Shown: one piece after another, positions 36,733 to 45,661 of the stretch
How positions within the stretch are numbered: the stretch's first letter is position 1
Layout: every line of letters starts with the position of its first letter
DNA from: Agarilytica rhodophyticola
Lineage (GTDB): Bacteria > Pseudomonadota > Gammaproteobacteria > Pseudomonadales > Cellvibrionaceae
Assembly (NCBI RefSeq): GCF_002157225.2
Contig: NZ_CP020038.1
Coordinates: 1,573,001 to 1,637,000 of the forward strand
Reading direction: 5' to 3'
DNA: 64,000 nt
Made by a program: the position numbers and the translations under genes
The notes under the pieces: model-generated
Databases searched by the model: none
What the model was told of the DNA's origin: nothing
Seen by the model: the letters and a program-made list of their open reading frames with translations, nothing else

Positions 36733-37380
36733 TTAGCAATCTTTACAGTAGGCCGTTTGTTCGCATTGTGTCATATAAGCTCGATGTTTCCGCTCGTCGT
36801 AGGACATAAATAAATCATCACCTTGATCGTGAATTTCCATAATCCGCACTTCTAAGCGTTCCTGTGTTTCAATACCACCATCATGCAGGATATGAAGCAG
36901 GTTAAGAGTATCCTGGGTTTGTTTATTTTCAGTATGAAGTCCGTGACGAGCTAGATAATAGCCTACCAGTTGACTGCGATGGCAGGTTACCGGGTCTTTC
37001 TCCGCGCACATTAACGCTACAGTAAAGCCTTTATTTACTCCTGCTTGTAACCGCTTAAGCCCTTGTTGAAAAAGTGATGATTGCATAAGACGATCAAATT
37101 GAATCTGTCCTTTTTCATTGTAGTGGGCGTCGTCTTTAGAGCGAGGCCCGAATTCATCACCTAAGTAGACATAGCGAATGTTATGTTGTTTAAGGTACTG
37201 GTAAATATTCTCTTTATGGTAATCAAAAAAAACCTTGCTGTATGGCACTGAGCGAATATCTGCCACCACATCAACCCGGTAATGTTGTAGCTGAGCAATA
37301 AAAGTCTCGATAGGCTTAGTGGCATAGCCTATCGAGTATATTGGCTTAGAAGATAGTGTTGTAGGAGGTGAGGCCATCAT
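36733..37380 (-). CDS. DUF488-family protein at the end of the mks operon
   Basis: A 215-residue protein of the DUF488 family, whose function is unknown. The family motifs are all visible: YSIGYATKPIETF near residue 14, VVADIRSVPYS near 38, YLGDEFGPR near 71 and ALMCAEKDPVTCHRSQL near 121, which holds the conserved Cys-Glu and Cys-His-Arg that look like a catalytic or metal site. A Cys cluster (CEQTAYCKDC) ends the protein. Its ATG overlaps the mksB stop in an ATGA (37377-37380), so translation is coupled. In Wadjet/MksBEFG operons the fourth gene is the Toprim-type nuclease MksG/JetD; here DUF488 occupies that slot. A second ATG at 37377 is possible. Confidence 0.93.
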   Translation of the reverse strand: MMASPPTTLSSKPIYSIGYATKPIETFIAQLQHYRVDVVADIRSVPYSKVFFDYHKENIYQYLKQHNIRYVYLGDEFGPRSKDDAHYNEKGQIQFDRLMQSSLFQQGLKRLQAGVNKGFTVALMCAEKDPVTCHRSQLVGYYLARHGLHTENKQTQDTLNLLHILHDGGIETQERLEVRIMEIHDQGDDLFMSYDERKHRAYMTQCEQTAYCKDC

Positions 37381-40300
37381 ATCTCTTCCATAAAATCTAA
37401 CATCGCTTGTTGGCGAATTGTTTTACGATGGTTGCTCCAGAGTATTTTGATTTTCTCTTGATTACAGACTTTTCTATCAACCAAAACGCGGGTGCTAAGT
37501 TCGCCAATATTTTTTGAAGCGGGACACTTACTAAAGATAACTTGATGGCTAATCAGATCCATAAATGGCCCCGACTTACTTGTCGGCATAATAAAGATAA
37601 GCTGTAGGCCTAAGGTTTTGGTTAAATAATCGATCACTTCTCGCGAGCGGTTCTCGTCCATTTTTGAGAATGCTTCGTCAACCAAGACCATGCGGCAATG
37701 AGAACTGCCTTCGTTAAAACGAAATGCAGAAGTAATGGCAGCAGAGCGTATTATGTAGGCTGGTGTTTCCAACTGTCCACCTGAGCCTGTGCCGTAGGTG
37801 CTCAATGCTATAGGTTGTTTATCCAGAGGCTCTTTATAAATTTCATAGTGACGATAGTTGCGATAGTCACTTAGCCGCCGCAATTCTCTAAGTGCAGTTT
37901 GCTCGTCTTTATCTAATAGCATGCTCAATAGCTTATCGCGTACGGTCTGAGATTTTTGACTGAGCTCTGCGTCAAATAGGGTACTGCCGTCACCGAGGTT
38001 GGGGATATCGATGACTTCCTTGAAAAAACGCCAATACTCCTTGTATTCCGGTACCCATTCGGTACCAAAGTAAAAGCGTTCTCGATCGGCACCAAAGCGA
38101 TGATGCTCAAGTTCTTTGTTGAGGTCATCGAGAATTTGTTTGCCGTGATTAATCGACTGGTAAATAGAGTGGCATAAGTTTGTCACGAAGGCCGTATTAA
38201 AACTTTCTTTTAAACTGGCTAACTTTTCGTGTTTGCCGACTAACACATTATTTTTAAGACGATTATGAATGCTTTTTATTTGTTCTGATAAATTGACAAT
38301 ATGTTTGAAACAGTTAATGTCATTTTTTTCGCTGTCACTCACCTGGTATACAAGGCTATTGTATGCGCTATTCATTTGATTATGGAAAGTGACGGTATCG
38401 TATAGTTGACGCTCGTATTTATCTAAACCAATAAGGCAGTCATGATTATCTTGAGTAAAATTGAAATCATCTTTCGCTTTTTGTGCTTTGGCGTCAGCAT
38501 CTTTTAATGCTTGCTCACTATTAAAACTGCTATAAATACTGCTTATATCGCTTACATATTCTTCGTGTTCTTCTTGTAGGCTTTGCAATACCTCCTGCTC
38601 ATTTGCATGCTTATCTACCGTGCGTTCCAGCTGTAGGCTTCTACTGTTGAGTGCGCCTAATTCTTCGCTTAACTTACTTGCTTGAGTTTCAGTAGCGCTA
38701 AACTCTTCTTTTAACTCGTTTAGTCGTTGTTCCAAACGAGCATGATCACTCAAGTCAAGGTCGTCGAGCTGAGCTTCATACTTTTGTAGCTTTCGATAAA
38801 CATTTAGCATGTTATCAATAATACTGCTGCAAGAAATAGGACGCACCTGACTGATATATTCGTGTAGCTGAAGACTATCGCGGTAGTCGTCATGTGCTTT
38901 TTGAGCTTGTTCTTGTAGGGCATTTAATTGTTGCTGCTGGGCAATGAGTGCTCGTTCTCTTGCTCCCTGACCAAATACTAATTGAGCATCGTCAATATCG
39001 CAGCGAAACATACTGTAGTTGCCCGAGCCAATGCCTTGTGCAGTAATACCTCGCGCGGTTTTACGTAAGGTTTCTTCGTCTTCTACGCGAACCACATTAC
39101 CGTAAGAAGCTTTGATATAGTACTCGACAATTTTATGTTCAAACTCCATTACCTCAAATATTGAGTGGCGCGGCAGCGCAGGTAATTTCGAGGCTTCGTA
39201 CTGAGCTTTTTTGCCCTGTATCACTCGAGCGCTGTTGCGGTGGCCTTTAAGCCCGCGGACAACTCTAATAGCTTGAGCTTCGTACTCAGGCTCGACAATA
39301 ATAGAAAATCGAGCACCGCCAATATAACCTTCAATCGCCATATGCCATTTCGGGTCAGTAATTTCTATAAAATCACATAAAACACAAGGTTGAGCTTGAG
39401 GGTATTGCTGAATGATAGCCTTAACAGCTGCCTCAACATGAGGCGGATATGTTGCCTTTTTATTTTGCAAACGTTGGATATCCAGTTGTTTGCTATTACA
39501 TTGTAATTGTATTTTTTCCATCAAGTCTTTACGTTTATTAGTGCATGCAAAAACTTGATCACGAATGCTTATGCTATCTAAGTTATCCTCGTTTTGTAGC
39601 AGCCTAACAAGTTCAGTATGTAAATTTTCCTGTTGCGATACCTGCTCTAGTTTATCTTCCAGCGCTGCTATACCCACCCAGTCTTTGGTTAACAGTTCTT
39701 GCGTATTTAAGCCTGTATCCTGAGGTGTAGCGAGTAGGGCTTTAATAGCCTTTTGAAAGGCTTTACTTTCTAGTGCAGGAATATCTACAGCTATCGACAC
39801 TTGGCTAAGTTTTTTCTGCAACAGAGAAACTACGTGGTGGTTTTTGCCGAACTGTTGATCTTGTTCTAATAAAGGTGTAACCATCTGTACCAACACATCT
39901 TTATTATGGCTAATGTCTCGTTCTAGTTGGTCCTTATCTTTAAGGGCGTCGATACCTTGCCGCTGTGCTTGCAGATCGATTAATTGGTCGTGTAATAATT
40001 GTTTCTTTTCTGCGGTTTGCCGTATCTGGCTCTCAATATCACTAATGCTATCTTTATTAAGGCGTACTTCGTTTTTCTGTTTTAGGTAATCGTGTTGTTT
40101 GACGATTAACTGACGAGTAATTTCGCAGTATTCACCGGTACGATGTTCGATCCAGTTATTAATATAGTGACTCGATAAGTTCTGAGCGTTTTCTAGATTC
40201 TCAATAGCACCTTTTAATTGACGTGTATCTTCGTCCATATTATGGATGGTTTTCATCAGCTCTGAAACTTGACGAATATCCTCGCTCAGATCTTTCGGAT

Positions 40301-41015
40301 CAAGGATTTCTCGGGCAACAAATTCCGTGATACTCTTAACCGGCTTGTAGGCCATAAAATTTGAGAAAGTTCGAGCAGCGTGTTTGGCCTCCCTATCTGC
40401 TATCGGCCCTTTTAAACCCCTTAGCGCGCCATAAAGCCTGCGTAAATAAGGGCCTTTTTTGTCATAGCTTTCGACACTATTTTTACCACACTCTTGTTGT
40501 AGGCGCAGAGCGATTTCGTTAATAGGAACCACATATTTACCACCACTATCTTCGCGCACGAAATGGCTTAGTTGGAGTTCTTTGCCCGGAATAATTAAAA
40601 ACAATAATTCATCCTGGCGTGCTTGGCGCGGTGTGGATGCGTTGTCTAATCGCGCACGCACGCACATAACCGCAGTAAAGACATCGCTGTTTTCGCCCTC
40701 GGTTGGATGAAAGACTCCTGCTACGTAACCATCTGTTGGGCGTAACCGAGAATAGCTGCCGTCATCACAACCCAATACATACGAGGCTAGGGTACGTACC
40801 TGTTTACCGCCTCGACCTCTTTGAGTGGTTTCATCTTGTCCTGGGTTATAAGTGAATAAATTTTCATGGGCGGCAGTCATCAATGATTGTATGCCGTCAG
40901 CAGCAGTGGTTTTGCCTGAGCCATTACCACCAGAAAATAAATTGACTGGGCCAAAATCAAACTCTAAATGAGGCACGTTCCCCCAGTTAACAAAAATACC
41001 GCGCTTACAAAACAT
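37377..41015 (-). CDS. mksB: MksB/JetC SMC-like condensin ATPase
   Basis: A 1212-residue SMC-type ATPase (COG4913-like). The head is split: Walker [10 protein letters not shown] at residues 29-37, a long coiled-coil arm with a central hinge-like region (around [22 protein letters not shown]), then a signature-like [11 protein letters not shown] near 1080 and Walker [15 protein letters not shown] with E1114. MukB/Mks proteins trap and extrude DNA loops; in Wadjet the complex recognises small circular DNA. The start at 41015 overlaps the mksE 3' end by 11 bases, and the stop overlaps DUF488 by 4. The family also includes housekeeping condensins of pseudomonads, so defence is not proven by sequence. 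Confidence 0.93.
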   Translation of the reverse strand: MFCKRGIFVNWGNVPHLEFDFGPVNLFSGGNGSGKTTAADGIQSLMTAAHENLFTYNPGQDETTQRGRGGKQVRTLASYVLGCDDGSYSRLRPTDGYVAGVFHPTEGENSDVFTAVMCVRARLDNASTPRQARQDELLFLIIPGKELQLSHFVREDSGGKYVVPINEIALRLQQECGKNSVESYDKKGPYLRRLYGALRGLKGPIADREAKHAARTFSNFMAYKPVKSITEFVAREILDPKDLSEDIRQVSELMKTIHNMDEDTRQLKGAIENLENAQNLSSHYINNWIEHRTGEYCEITRQLIVKQHDYLKQKNEVRLNKDSISDIESQIRQTAEKKQLLHDQLIDLQAQRQGIDALKDKDQLERDISHNKDVLVQMVTPLLEQDQQFGKNHHVVSLLQKKLSQVSIAVDIPALESKAFQKAIKALLATPQDTGLNTQELLTKDWVGIAALEDKLEQVSQQENLHTELVRLLQNEDNLDSISIRDQVFACTNKRKDLMEKIQLQCNSKQLDIQRLQNKKATYPPHVEAAVKAIIQQYPQAQPCVLCDFIEITDPKWHMAIEGYIGGARFSIIVEPEYEAQAIRVVRGLKGHRNSARVIQGKKAQYEASKLPALPRHSIFEVMEFEHKIVEYYIKASYGNVVRVEDEETLRKTARGITAQGIGSGNYSMFRCDIDDAQLVFGQGARERALIAQQQQLNALQEQAQKAHDDYRDSLQLHEYISQVRPISCSSIIDNMLNVYRKLQKYEAQLDDLDLSDHARLEQRLNELKEEFSATETQASKLSEELGALNSRSLQLERTVDKHANEQEVLQSLQEEHEEYVSDISSIYSSFNSEQALKDADAKAQKAKDDFNFTQDNHDCLIGLDKYERQLYDTVTFHNQMNSAYNSLVYQVSDSEKNDINCFKHIVNLSEQIKSIHNRLKNNVLVGKHEKLASLKESFNTAFVTNLCHSIYQSINHGKQILDDLNKELEHHRFGADRERFYFGTEWVPEYKEYWRFFKEVIDIPNLGDGSTLFDAELSQKSQTVRDKLLSMLLDKDEQTALRELRRLSDYRNYRHYEIYKEPLDKQPIALSTYGTGSGGQLETPAYIIRSAAITSAFRFNEGSSHCRMVLVDEAFSKMDENRSREVIDYLTKTLGLQLIFIMPTSKSGPFMDLISHQVIFSKCPASKNIGELSTRVLVDRKVCNQEKIKILWSNHRKTIRQQAMLDFMEEI

Positions 41016-41670
41016 CTGTGTTTCCTTGGCTTATCTGTGATGGCTCTTGTGGATAAAGGTGACTTAGCACTGCTTCGGTAACAAAACTTGTGATACTTGG
41101 TTGAATACTTATCCAACTCTCGGCAGAATCTAAATCTACTTCATTATTAAACTGGATAAGCCGCAGCTGTTTTAGGCGTTTAAATATTTGTTTACGCTCA
41201 CCTGCGATTTCAGGTAGTGAACGTTTAAGCAGGTTTTTAAGTGCAATGGCTAAACTTTCTAAGGGCAACATAACACAGCCTTTGTCGTCCACTAATCCCT
41301 CGCGCAAGGCTTTTTCATACTCCACTCGCAGGGCTAATATAACGGCGATTTCTTGCTGTGTAGGTTTGGCACGAAAGCCACTGTTAAACGCGCTATGTTC
41401 GTCGTCTACCAAGCCTGGCACCTCTGATCCTGGGGGAAATACACGGACAAAACAAAATTTTCTATCGTGTAAAATTCTCACTTTCATAATAGATAGATAA
41501 TCTTCTACCAATTGTGAGCATTGTACATAACGATCGTAAAGAATATTTTCTACCTGACTTTCATCACGATTAATTACACCGTAATCGAGCAGGCGAATGA
41601 TTAACTCTGAAAACTCATCTTGGTTAATATGTAAATCTTTTAATGCTTCTTGTAGGGTATTTTCAAACAT
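41005..41670 (-). CDS. mksE: MksE/JetB condensin subunit (DUF4194)
   Basis: A 221-residue protein of the DUF4194 (MksE/JetB) family, the KITE-type winged-helix subunit that binds the kleisin. Features seen are the N-terminal helical [20 protein letters not shown] stretch (split motifs), the diagnostic [18 protein letters not shown] near residue 70, and [16 protein letters not shown] near 108. The ATG at 41670 lies 30 bases after the mksF stop. Its 3' end runs 11 bases into mksB. Confidence 0.92.
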   Translation of the reverse strand: MFENTLQEALKDLHINQDEFSELIIRLLDYGVINRDESQVENILYDRYVQCSQLVEDYLSIMKVRILHDRKFCFVRVFPPGSEVPGLVDDEHSAFNSGFRAKPTQQEIAVILALRVEYEKALREGLVDDKGCVMLPLESLAIALKNLLKRSLPEIAGERKQIFKRLKQLRLIQFNNEVDLDSAESWISIQPSITSFVTEAVLSHLYPQEPSQISQGNTDVL

Positions 41671-41700
41671 AAAGTCGTGCGTTTTTACTTTTACTTTTGC

Positions 41701-43200
41701 CTATTTTGATTCCGCTGCTAAATCGCTGTCAGCGGAGGCTCGTTTGTCTGCTTTTGGCGATGTGTTATCGATTAGCTCGATAGTGAATTCATCGCGCGAG
41801 TGATAAAACTCGCCTTCGGTAATCGTATTGCCTGTGGGCTCTACTTTAAATATAAAATCCGAACTCATCGTGTTGACTGCACCCACCTCTATTACGTGAG
41901 CTAAGGCTAAAAGATCTTTAGCATTGGTGATGGGTAGATCTTTAGTGGATATACTTTGGCCGTCTCGCAGAGACTTAATGAGATAGGCTCTAACTTTCTC
42001 ATTGTTGATAACGAAAGCTTGATCTAAAAGTTGTTGCGCCATCAACTCTCGTTGGGCGCCCTGATCCACTGAGTGTTGCTCACCCACACTGCTGTCGACA
42101 CTTTCTCGTTGTCTTCGTTCTTGCAAACGCACCTGTTTGGGGTCAATAAGTTGCAGCTTAAGCACTGCCATTTCCGCTGCAGCTTTTTGCAAACGCGAAT
42201 TATAATCCTGGTCTGATAAATCAGCTAACTCTTTGCATACTTCCACCAAGTCACTGTCTGCTTGGCTCGATAAGTAACTCAGTTGGCGAATAATAATATC
42301 GGCGCGTTTAGTGAAACTGTGCAAAGCGTTGCGAAGGGCGGGCAGCATAACTTCGGCGGCATTACGCATGCGTCGCTCGATGGTATCAAGGATATGCCAC
42401 AGATAAGATTTCTCATCGCTGCAAATTCCCGGCACTGTGCGTCGTAATTCTTTCTCTATATCACGCTTAAAGCTTTTTTGCTTGCGCCGAATTTTGTTAA
42501 TAGCACGATCAATATCTGCCCGATGTTTCTCGACACTATCGGCGGATAAGCGCACGGATATATCGGGCTGAAAACGTTTTTCCATAAAGTCAAAAAATTG
42601 GTCAGTTGCCTGGTGTACCAACTGTTGTGACTCCACTTCGCGGACAAGTTCACGTTTGCGTTCTTCTAACTCTGAAATAACATCGGTAAAGTCGGTAATA
42701 ATGCGCTCAGAATACTCGTAAGCATCGAGTAGATCGTAAATTTCTCCACGGGATAAAAATGCTTCTAGGGCATTTAAAGTGTTACGAGTATTGCGATGTC
42801 GCGTGCGGATTTGGGTATTACTACTTTCTATTAACGCCTGTGAGAAGACTCTGCCCATCCGCGTAAAAGGAAAAGTGGATTGCAGCGTCGCAGAGTCTAC
42901 TTGGCGCTCTATCCAACCACATTCAAGAAACTGTTTGAGCATCCAAGTGGAGTGCTCACGAGTATTTTTGAAACGCTGTTCTTGATCGTCGTCGTCATTG
43001 TTCTCCAATACTTGATTGGCCGACAGGGTGAGAGCTTCTTCAAAAATCTCAATCACCTGTTCTCTGTTCAAAGATTGCCCATAGTCCGCGTGAGAGCTGT
43101 ATTGGCGTTGGTAAAATAAGCCCAAACATTGAACAGCTTGCTCACGATACTTACTGGTAAGTGGCCGGAAAAAATGAAAACGTTCATCGCTGAAAAACAT
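41701..43200 (-). CDS. mksF: MksF/JetA kleisin subunit of the condensin
   Basis: A 499-residue kleisin-like subunit (JetA/DUF5716 type). The N-terminus FFSDERFHFFRPLTSKYREQ is the family signature, followed by a winged-helix region, a long central coiled region (DFTDVISELEERKRELVREV; INKIRRKQKSFKRDIEKEL), and a C-terminal domain with LPITNAKDLLALAHVIEVG. I start at the ATG at 43200. A TTG at 43221 is in frame, but it carries its own GGAG as coding sequence and adds no family residues. It is the first gene of the mksF-mksE-mksB-DUF488 operon. Confidence 0.9.
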   Translation of the reverse strand: MFFSDERFHFFRPLTSKYREQAVQCLGLFYQRQYSSHADYGQSLNREQVIEIFEEALTLSANQVLENNDDDDQEQRFKNTREHSTWMLKQFLECGWIERQVDSATLQSTFPFTRMGRVFSQALIESSNTQIRTRHRNTRNTLNALEAFLSRGEIYDLLDAYEYSERIITDFTDVISELEERKRELVREVESQQLVHQATDQFFDFMEKRFQPDISVRLSADSVEKHRADIDRAINKIRRKQKSFKRDIEKELRRTVPGICSDEKSYLWHILDTIERRMRNAAEVMLPALRNALHSFTKRADIIIRQLSYLSSQADSDLVEVCKELADLSDQDYNSRLQKAAAEMAVLKLQLIDPKQVRLQERRQRESVDSSVGEQHSVDQGAQRELMAQQLLDQAFVINNEKVRAYLIKSLRDGQSISTKDLPITNAKDLLALAHVIEVGAVNTMSSDFIFKVEPTGNTITEGEFYHSRDEFTIELIDNTSPKADKRASADSDLAAESK

Positions 43201-43570
43201 AAAAGCGAAAGATAACTCCAATTAGATAATAAAAATACAGCCTTTCTGAGCATATTTTACACAGAATTATCTGTTTAAGTATCTCTTACTTAGTATTCTC
43301 ATGCATCGCAGTGCTGCAATATATAATGCGGTCGAGATTGTGATGGATCATTGTGCCTTGTGCAACTGATACCGATCATTCTCACTTAAGCGGTGGTGTC
43401 AATAGTCATTGATAGTAAATCCTCTAGTGTTTAGGGTTTATGTCACAATATAAATACAGGTGAGGCACTTATATCTTTATCCTAATACTCGCAAGGTAAA
43501 TATAAAGGAAGTCTTAAGTTATTTATTCCGCTATACGTAAAGTGATACTTTTTAGTTATAAAATTTATGG

Positions 43571-43587
43571 AAACTGGGACGATTTTT
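43571..43587 (+). promoter_or_regulatory. Locus motif copy 1
   Basis: AAACTGGGACGATTTTT, about 285 bases before the AraC start. It matches copies at 45311, 56335 and 61726 (consensus roughly AAAYTGGGRCGRCC). Confidence 0.5.
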
Positions 43588-43671
43588 TTTAGCAATTGTA
43601 TAAGCTAAACGGGCTAGTTGAACGATGTATCGAGATGACCCATTCTTGATTTGGGCGTTTCATTTTTAGCA

Positions 43672-43701
43672 GGCGCCCATATTTTTATGGGTGCCCTTTT
43701 T
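43672..43701 (+). terminator. Orphan Rho-independent terminator, possible attenuator or sRNA end
   Basis: GGCGCCCATA (43672-43681) pairs with TATGGGTGCC (43686-43695) around TTTT, followed by CTTTTT. An earlier GGGCG (43653-43657) could pair with CGCCC inside the left arm (43674-43678) and break the terminator. There is no gene to end here, so it may end a short RNA or attenuate the AraC gene. Confidence 0.7.
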
Positions 43702-43870
43702 AGTATAGAAAAATCCCAGTTTCATTTAGGTGCTTATACGGGGTTGGGCTACTACCATGAGCGCTTGTTGGGGGTATTGAGTAGGCCTTGTGTGTGCCTT
43801 TACTTAGGTAGACTATCTGACCATAATAGTGCGTAGAGCTATTATTGAGTATGTTTGCCTGAGATTTTGG

Positions 43871-45046
43871 ATGAAAAACCACCTGTTTAATGTGCATGAT
43901 GTTGTACTTATCATGACAATGAGCCAATGCATTTTATTGGCGCTCTTCCAAGGCCTTTTACCCACTCAAAAACGTGTTGCCCACCACATTCTTACGGCTT
44001 TTTTTGTCCTTATATTTATCAATACGGCAGGGACTTTGCTGCTTTGGAACGAGATTTTACAGCGTTTCAGCTTGCGAGAAGGGGTGCTGCTTCCTCTGAT
44101 TCTGAGTGCTTCTTCTTTAATTAAGGGGCCAATTCTGTATTTTTACCTACGCTCAATATGTGAGCCGGAGTTTAAACTCAAACTGAAGCATAGTGCCCAT
44201 TTACTTCCTGCCTTGATTGCCTCGATACTGATTTTAGCCTTCAACGTCAGCGGTGAAGCACTACTGGGTGTCCCAAATACTGGAGTAAGCAGCACTATGG
44301 TGTTGTATTTCTGGAATAGCTTTAAGGTGATTCCGGTAGTTTACTCGTTAGTATGTGTTTACACGATAAGGCATGTGGGTACTACTCTGATGAACCATTA
44401 CTCCAATGATGATATGGGAGTGGTATGGGCTAATCTGCTGGTTATCGGTTATATGCTCCATTGGTCCTGGGCGCTCTTTACCCACATCCATGGCATTAAC
44501 AATATTGACACCGAGCTTTCTGATAGCTTCGGTATAATCGGTAATTATTTATCTTTTATTATGGTCAACTTGCTTTTCGTATACAGTATTTTTTATGCCC
44601 GTAAGCTAATCGCTGCTACCTTGCAAACGGATGTAAAAGAAGAAACCGCTGCATCGAATGCACAAGTAAGTGGCAAGAAAAGTGTGGCTGATAACAAACC
44701 TTCTGATGCTGTTATCAATTCTGTTAAAAATGGTATTTTTGTCGATAAATTATTTCTCGAGCAAAATATTACAGTGGAGCAGTTTGCTAAGCGTGTTGGG
44801 CTCAGTAGCCGCGATGCTTCTCATGCAATTAATACTCATTTTAATTCTAATTTCTTCGAATTTATCAATAAGTATCGTGTCGAGGAAGCGCAGTTTTTAT
44901 TAGCATCACAAGAGCACAAAGATGCGACAATCCTGGATATTCTTTATCAGTCGGGCTTTAACAGCAAATCTGCGTTTCATCGTTTTTTTAAACGGATAAC
45001 CGGTGTATCTCCTTCTGAATATCGGAAAATGCATTTAAAACCTTAG
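43871..45046 (+). CDS. Membrane-anchored AraC-family regulator
   Basis: A 391-residue transcriptional regulator. About seven hydrophobic spans fill residues 1-240 (HDVVLIMTMSQCILLALF; LLPALIASILILAF; YLSFIMVNLLFVYSIF), then a linker, then an AraC-type double helix-turn-helix at ~295-390 (ITVEQFAKRVGLSSRDASHAI; TILDILYQSGFNSKSAFHRFFKRITGVSP in part). It probably senses a signal in the membrane or periplasm and binds DNA from the membrane. I start at the ATG at 43871, because the paralogue at 60142-61317 begins at the same point (LFNVHDVVL against LFNTHDVVL). The upstream in-frame start at 43829 has no support. It precedes the TonB receptor operon and likely controls it. Confidence 0.92.
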   Translation: MKNHLFNVHDVVLIMTMSQCILLALFQGLLPTQKRVAHHILTAFFVLIFINTAGTLLLWNEILQRFSLREGVLLPLILSASSLIKGPILYFYLRSICEPEFKLKLKHSAHLLPALIASILILAFNVSGEALLGVPNTGVSSTMVLYFWNSFKVIPVVYSLVCVYTIRHVGTTLMNHYSNDDMGVVWANLLVIGYMLHWSWALFTHIHGINNIDTELSDSFGIIGNYLSFIMVNLLFVYSIFYARKLIAATLQTDVKEETAASNAQVSGKKSVADNKPSDAVINSVKNGIFVDKLFLEQNITVEQFAKRVGLSSRDASHAINTHFNSNFFEFINKYRVEEAQFLLASQEHKDATILDILYQSGFNSKSAFHRFFKRITGVSPSEYRKMHLKP

Positions 45047-45661
45047 CCTCAATCTCAATTTGAATATTATTATTTAGACAGACTTTACACTCATGAAAAG
45101 TCAGTAAAAATCGTAATTCGCTTACTATATATTTCCTTGCACTTGATGAACTTGCTTTCATTTCTCTTAGGTTCTGTGATCACTTTTTACCTTTTGTGAC
45201 TTTGATGTATGTTCAGACAGCTCAACATTAGAGGCGCTCTATCCCTTGGTAGCTCTGGTTTTGACGTGGAGTGCCACTTATTTAAGCGCCCCAGTTTAAG
45301 TGTTTTTCAAATACTGGGACGACCATAAGATTATCAATGACTAGTATGTTCAAGATTTGTTCGTCTTTGTGATACCAAAAATCGGTGATCATAAGTTTGT
45401 TGATTTTGCGATAACCAGAATAAAAGCAAGATGCACGTTTCTATATGAACATTAACTAGCCGGATTGTTAATAAACAAAATGTAAGTTTATAACTCACAG
45501 TATTTAGTCGATTTTTTGACAGCACTTAAACACTTCGTTCACTTGCTCATAAATTATGTACGCAATGCCAGATAAATTATGAATAAAAAAAGGTTGTTGT
45601 GACGACATATTCATCATTAAAAAATATCTTAAAAATAATAGTATGTAATTAGGAGAGAGGC
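45047..45661. other. Long leader before the TonB receptor operon
   Basis: 615 bases with no credible gene. A small hairpin just after the AraC stop (GACTTT/AAAGTC, 45080-45102) may end that gene. The region 45281-45335 holds two opposed copies of the locus motif. The right part is AT-rich and leads to a strong ribosome site (GGAGAG) before 45662. The distance from motif to start (about 330 bases) suggests a long 5' leader. Confidence 0.45.
45281..45335. promoter_or_regulatory. Locus motif copies 2 and 3, inverted pair
   Basis: ATACTGGGACGACCATAAG starts at 45311 on the plus strand. On the minus strand AAACTGGGGCGCTTAAA reads leftward from 45298. The two cores face away from each other about 15 bases apart. 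They lie some 330 bases before the TonB receptor start. Confidence 0.5.

Larger units (their letters stand above)
43201..43870. other. 670-base intergenic region with a lone terminator
   Basis: Divergent region between the mks operon (leftward) and the AraC gene (rightward). It holds a copy of the GC-rich locus motif (43571) and a strong terminator hairpin at 43672-43701 that belongs to no visible gene. The short frames in it (for example 43651-43836) lack ribosome sites and look accidental. Confidence 0.5.

Noticed and set aside
36733-43200. A complete four-gene Wadjet with JetD
   Set aside because: I looked on both sides for a Toprim-like JetD gene of about 400 residues and found only DUF488 downstream and an AraC gene upstream.
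43651-43836. 61-residue rightward frame in the mks-AraC gap
   Set aside because: It runs through the terminator hairpin and has no ribosome site.
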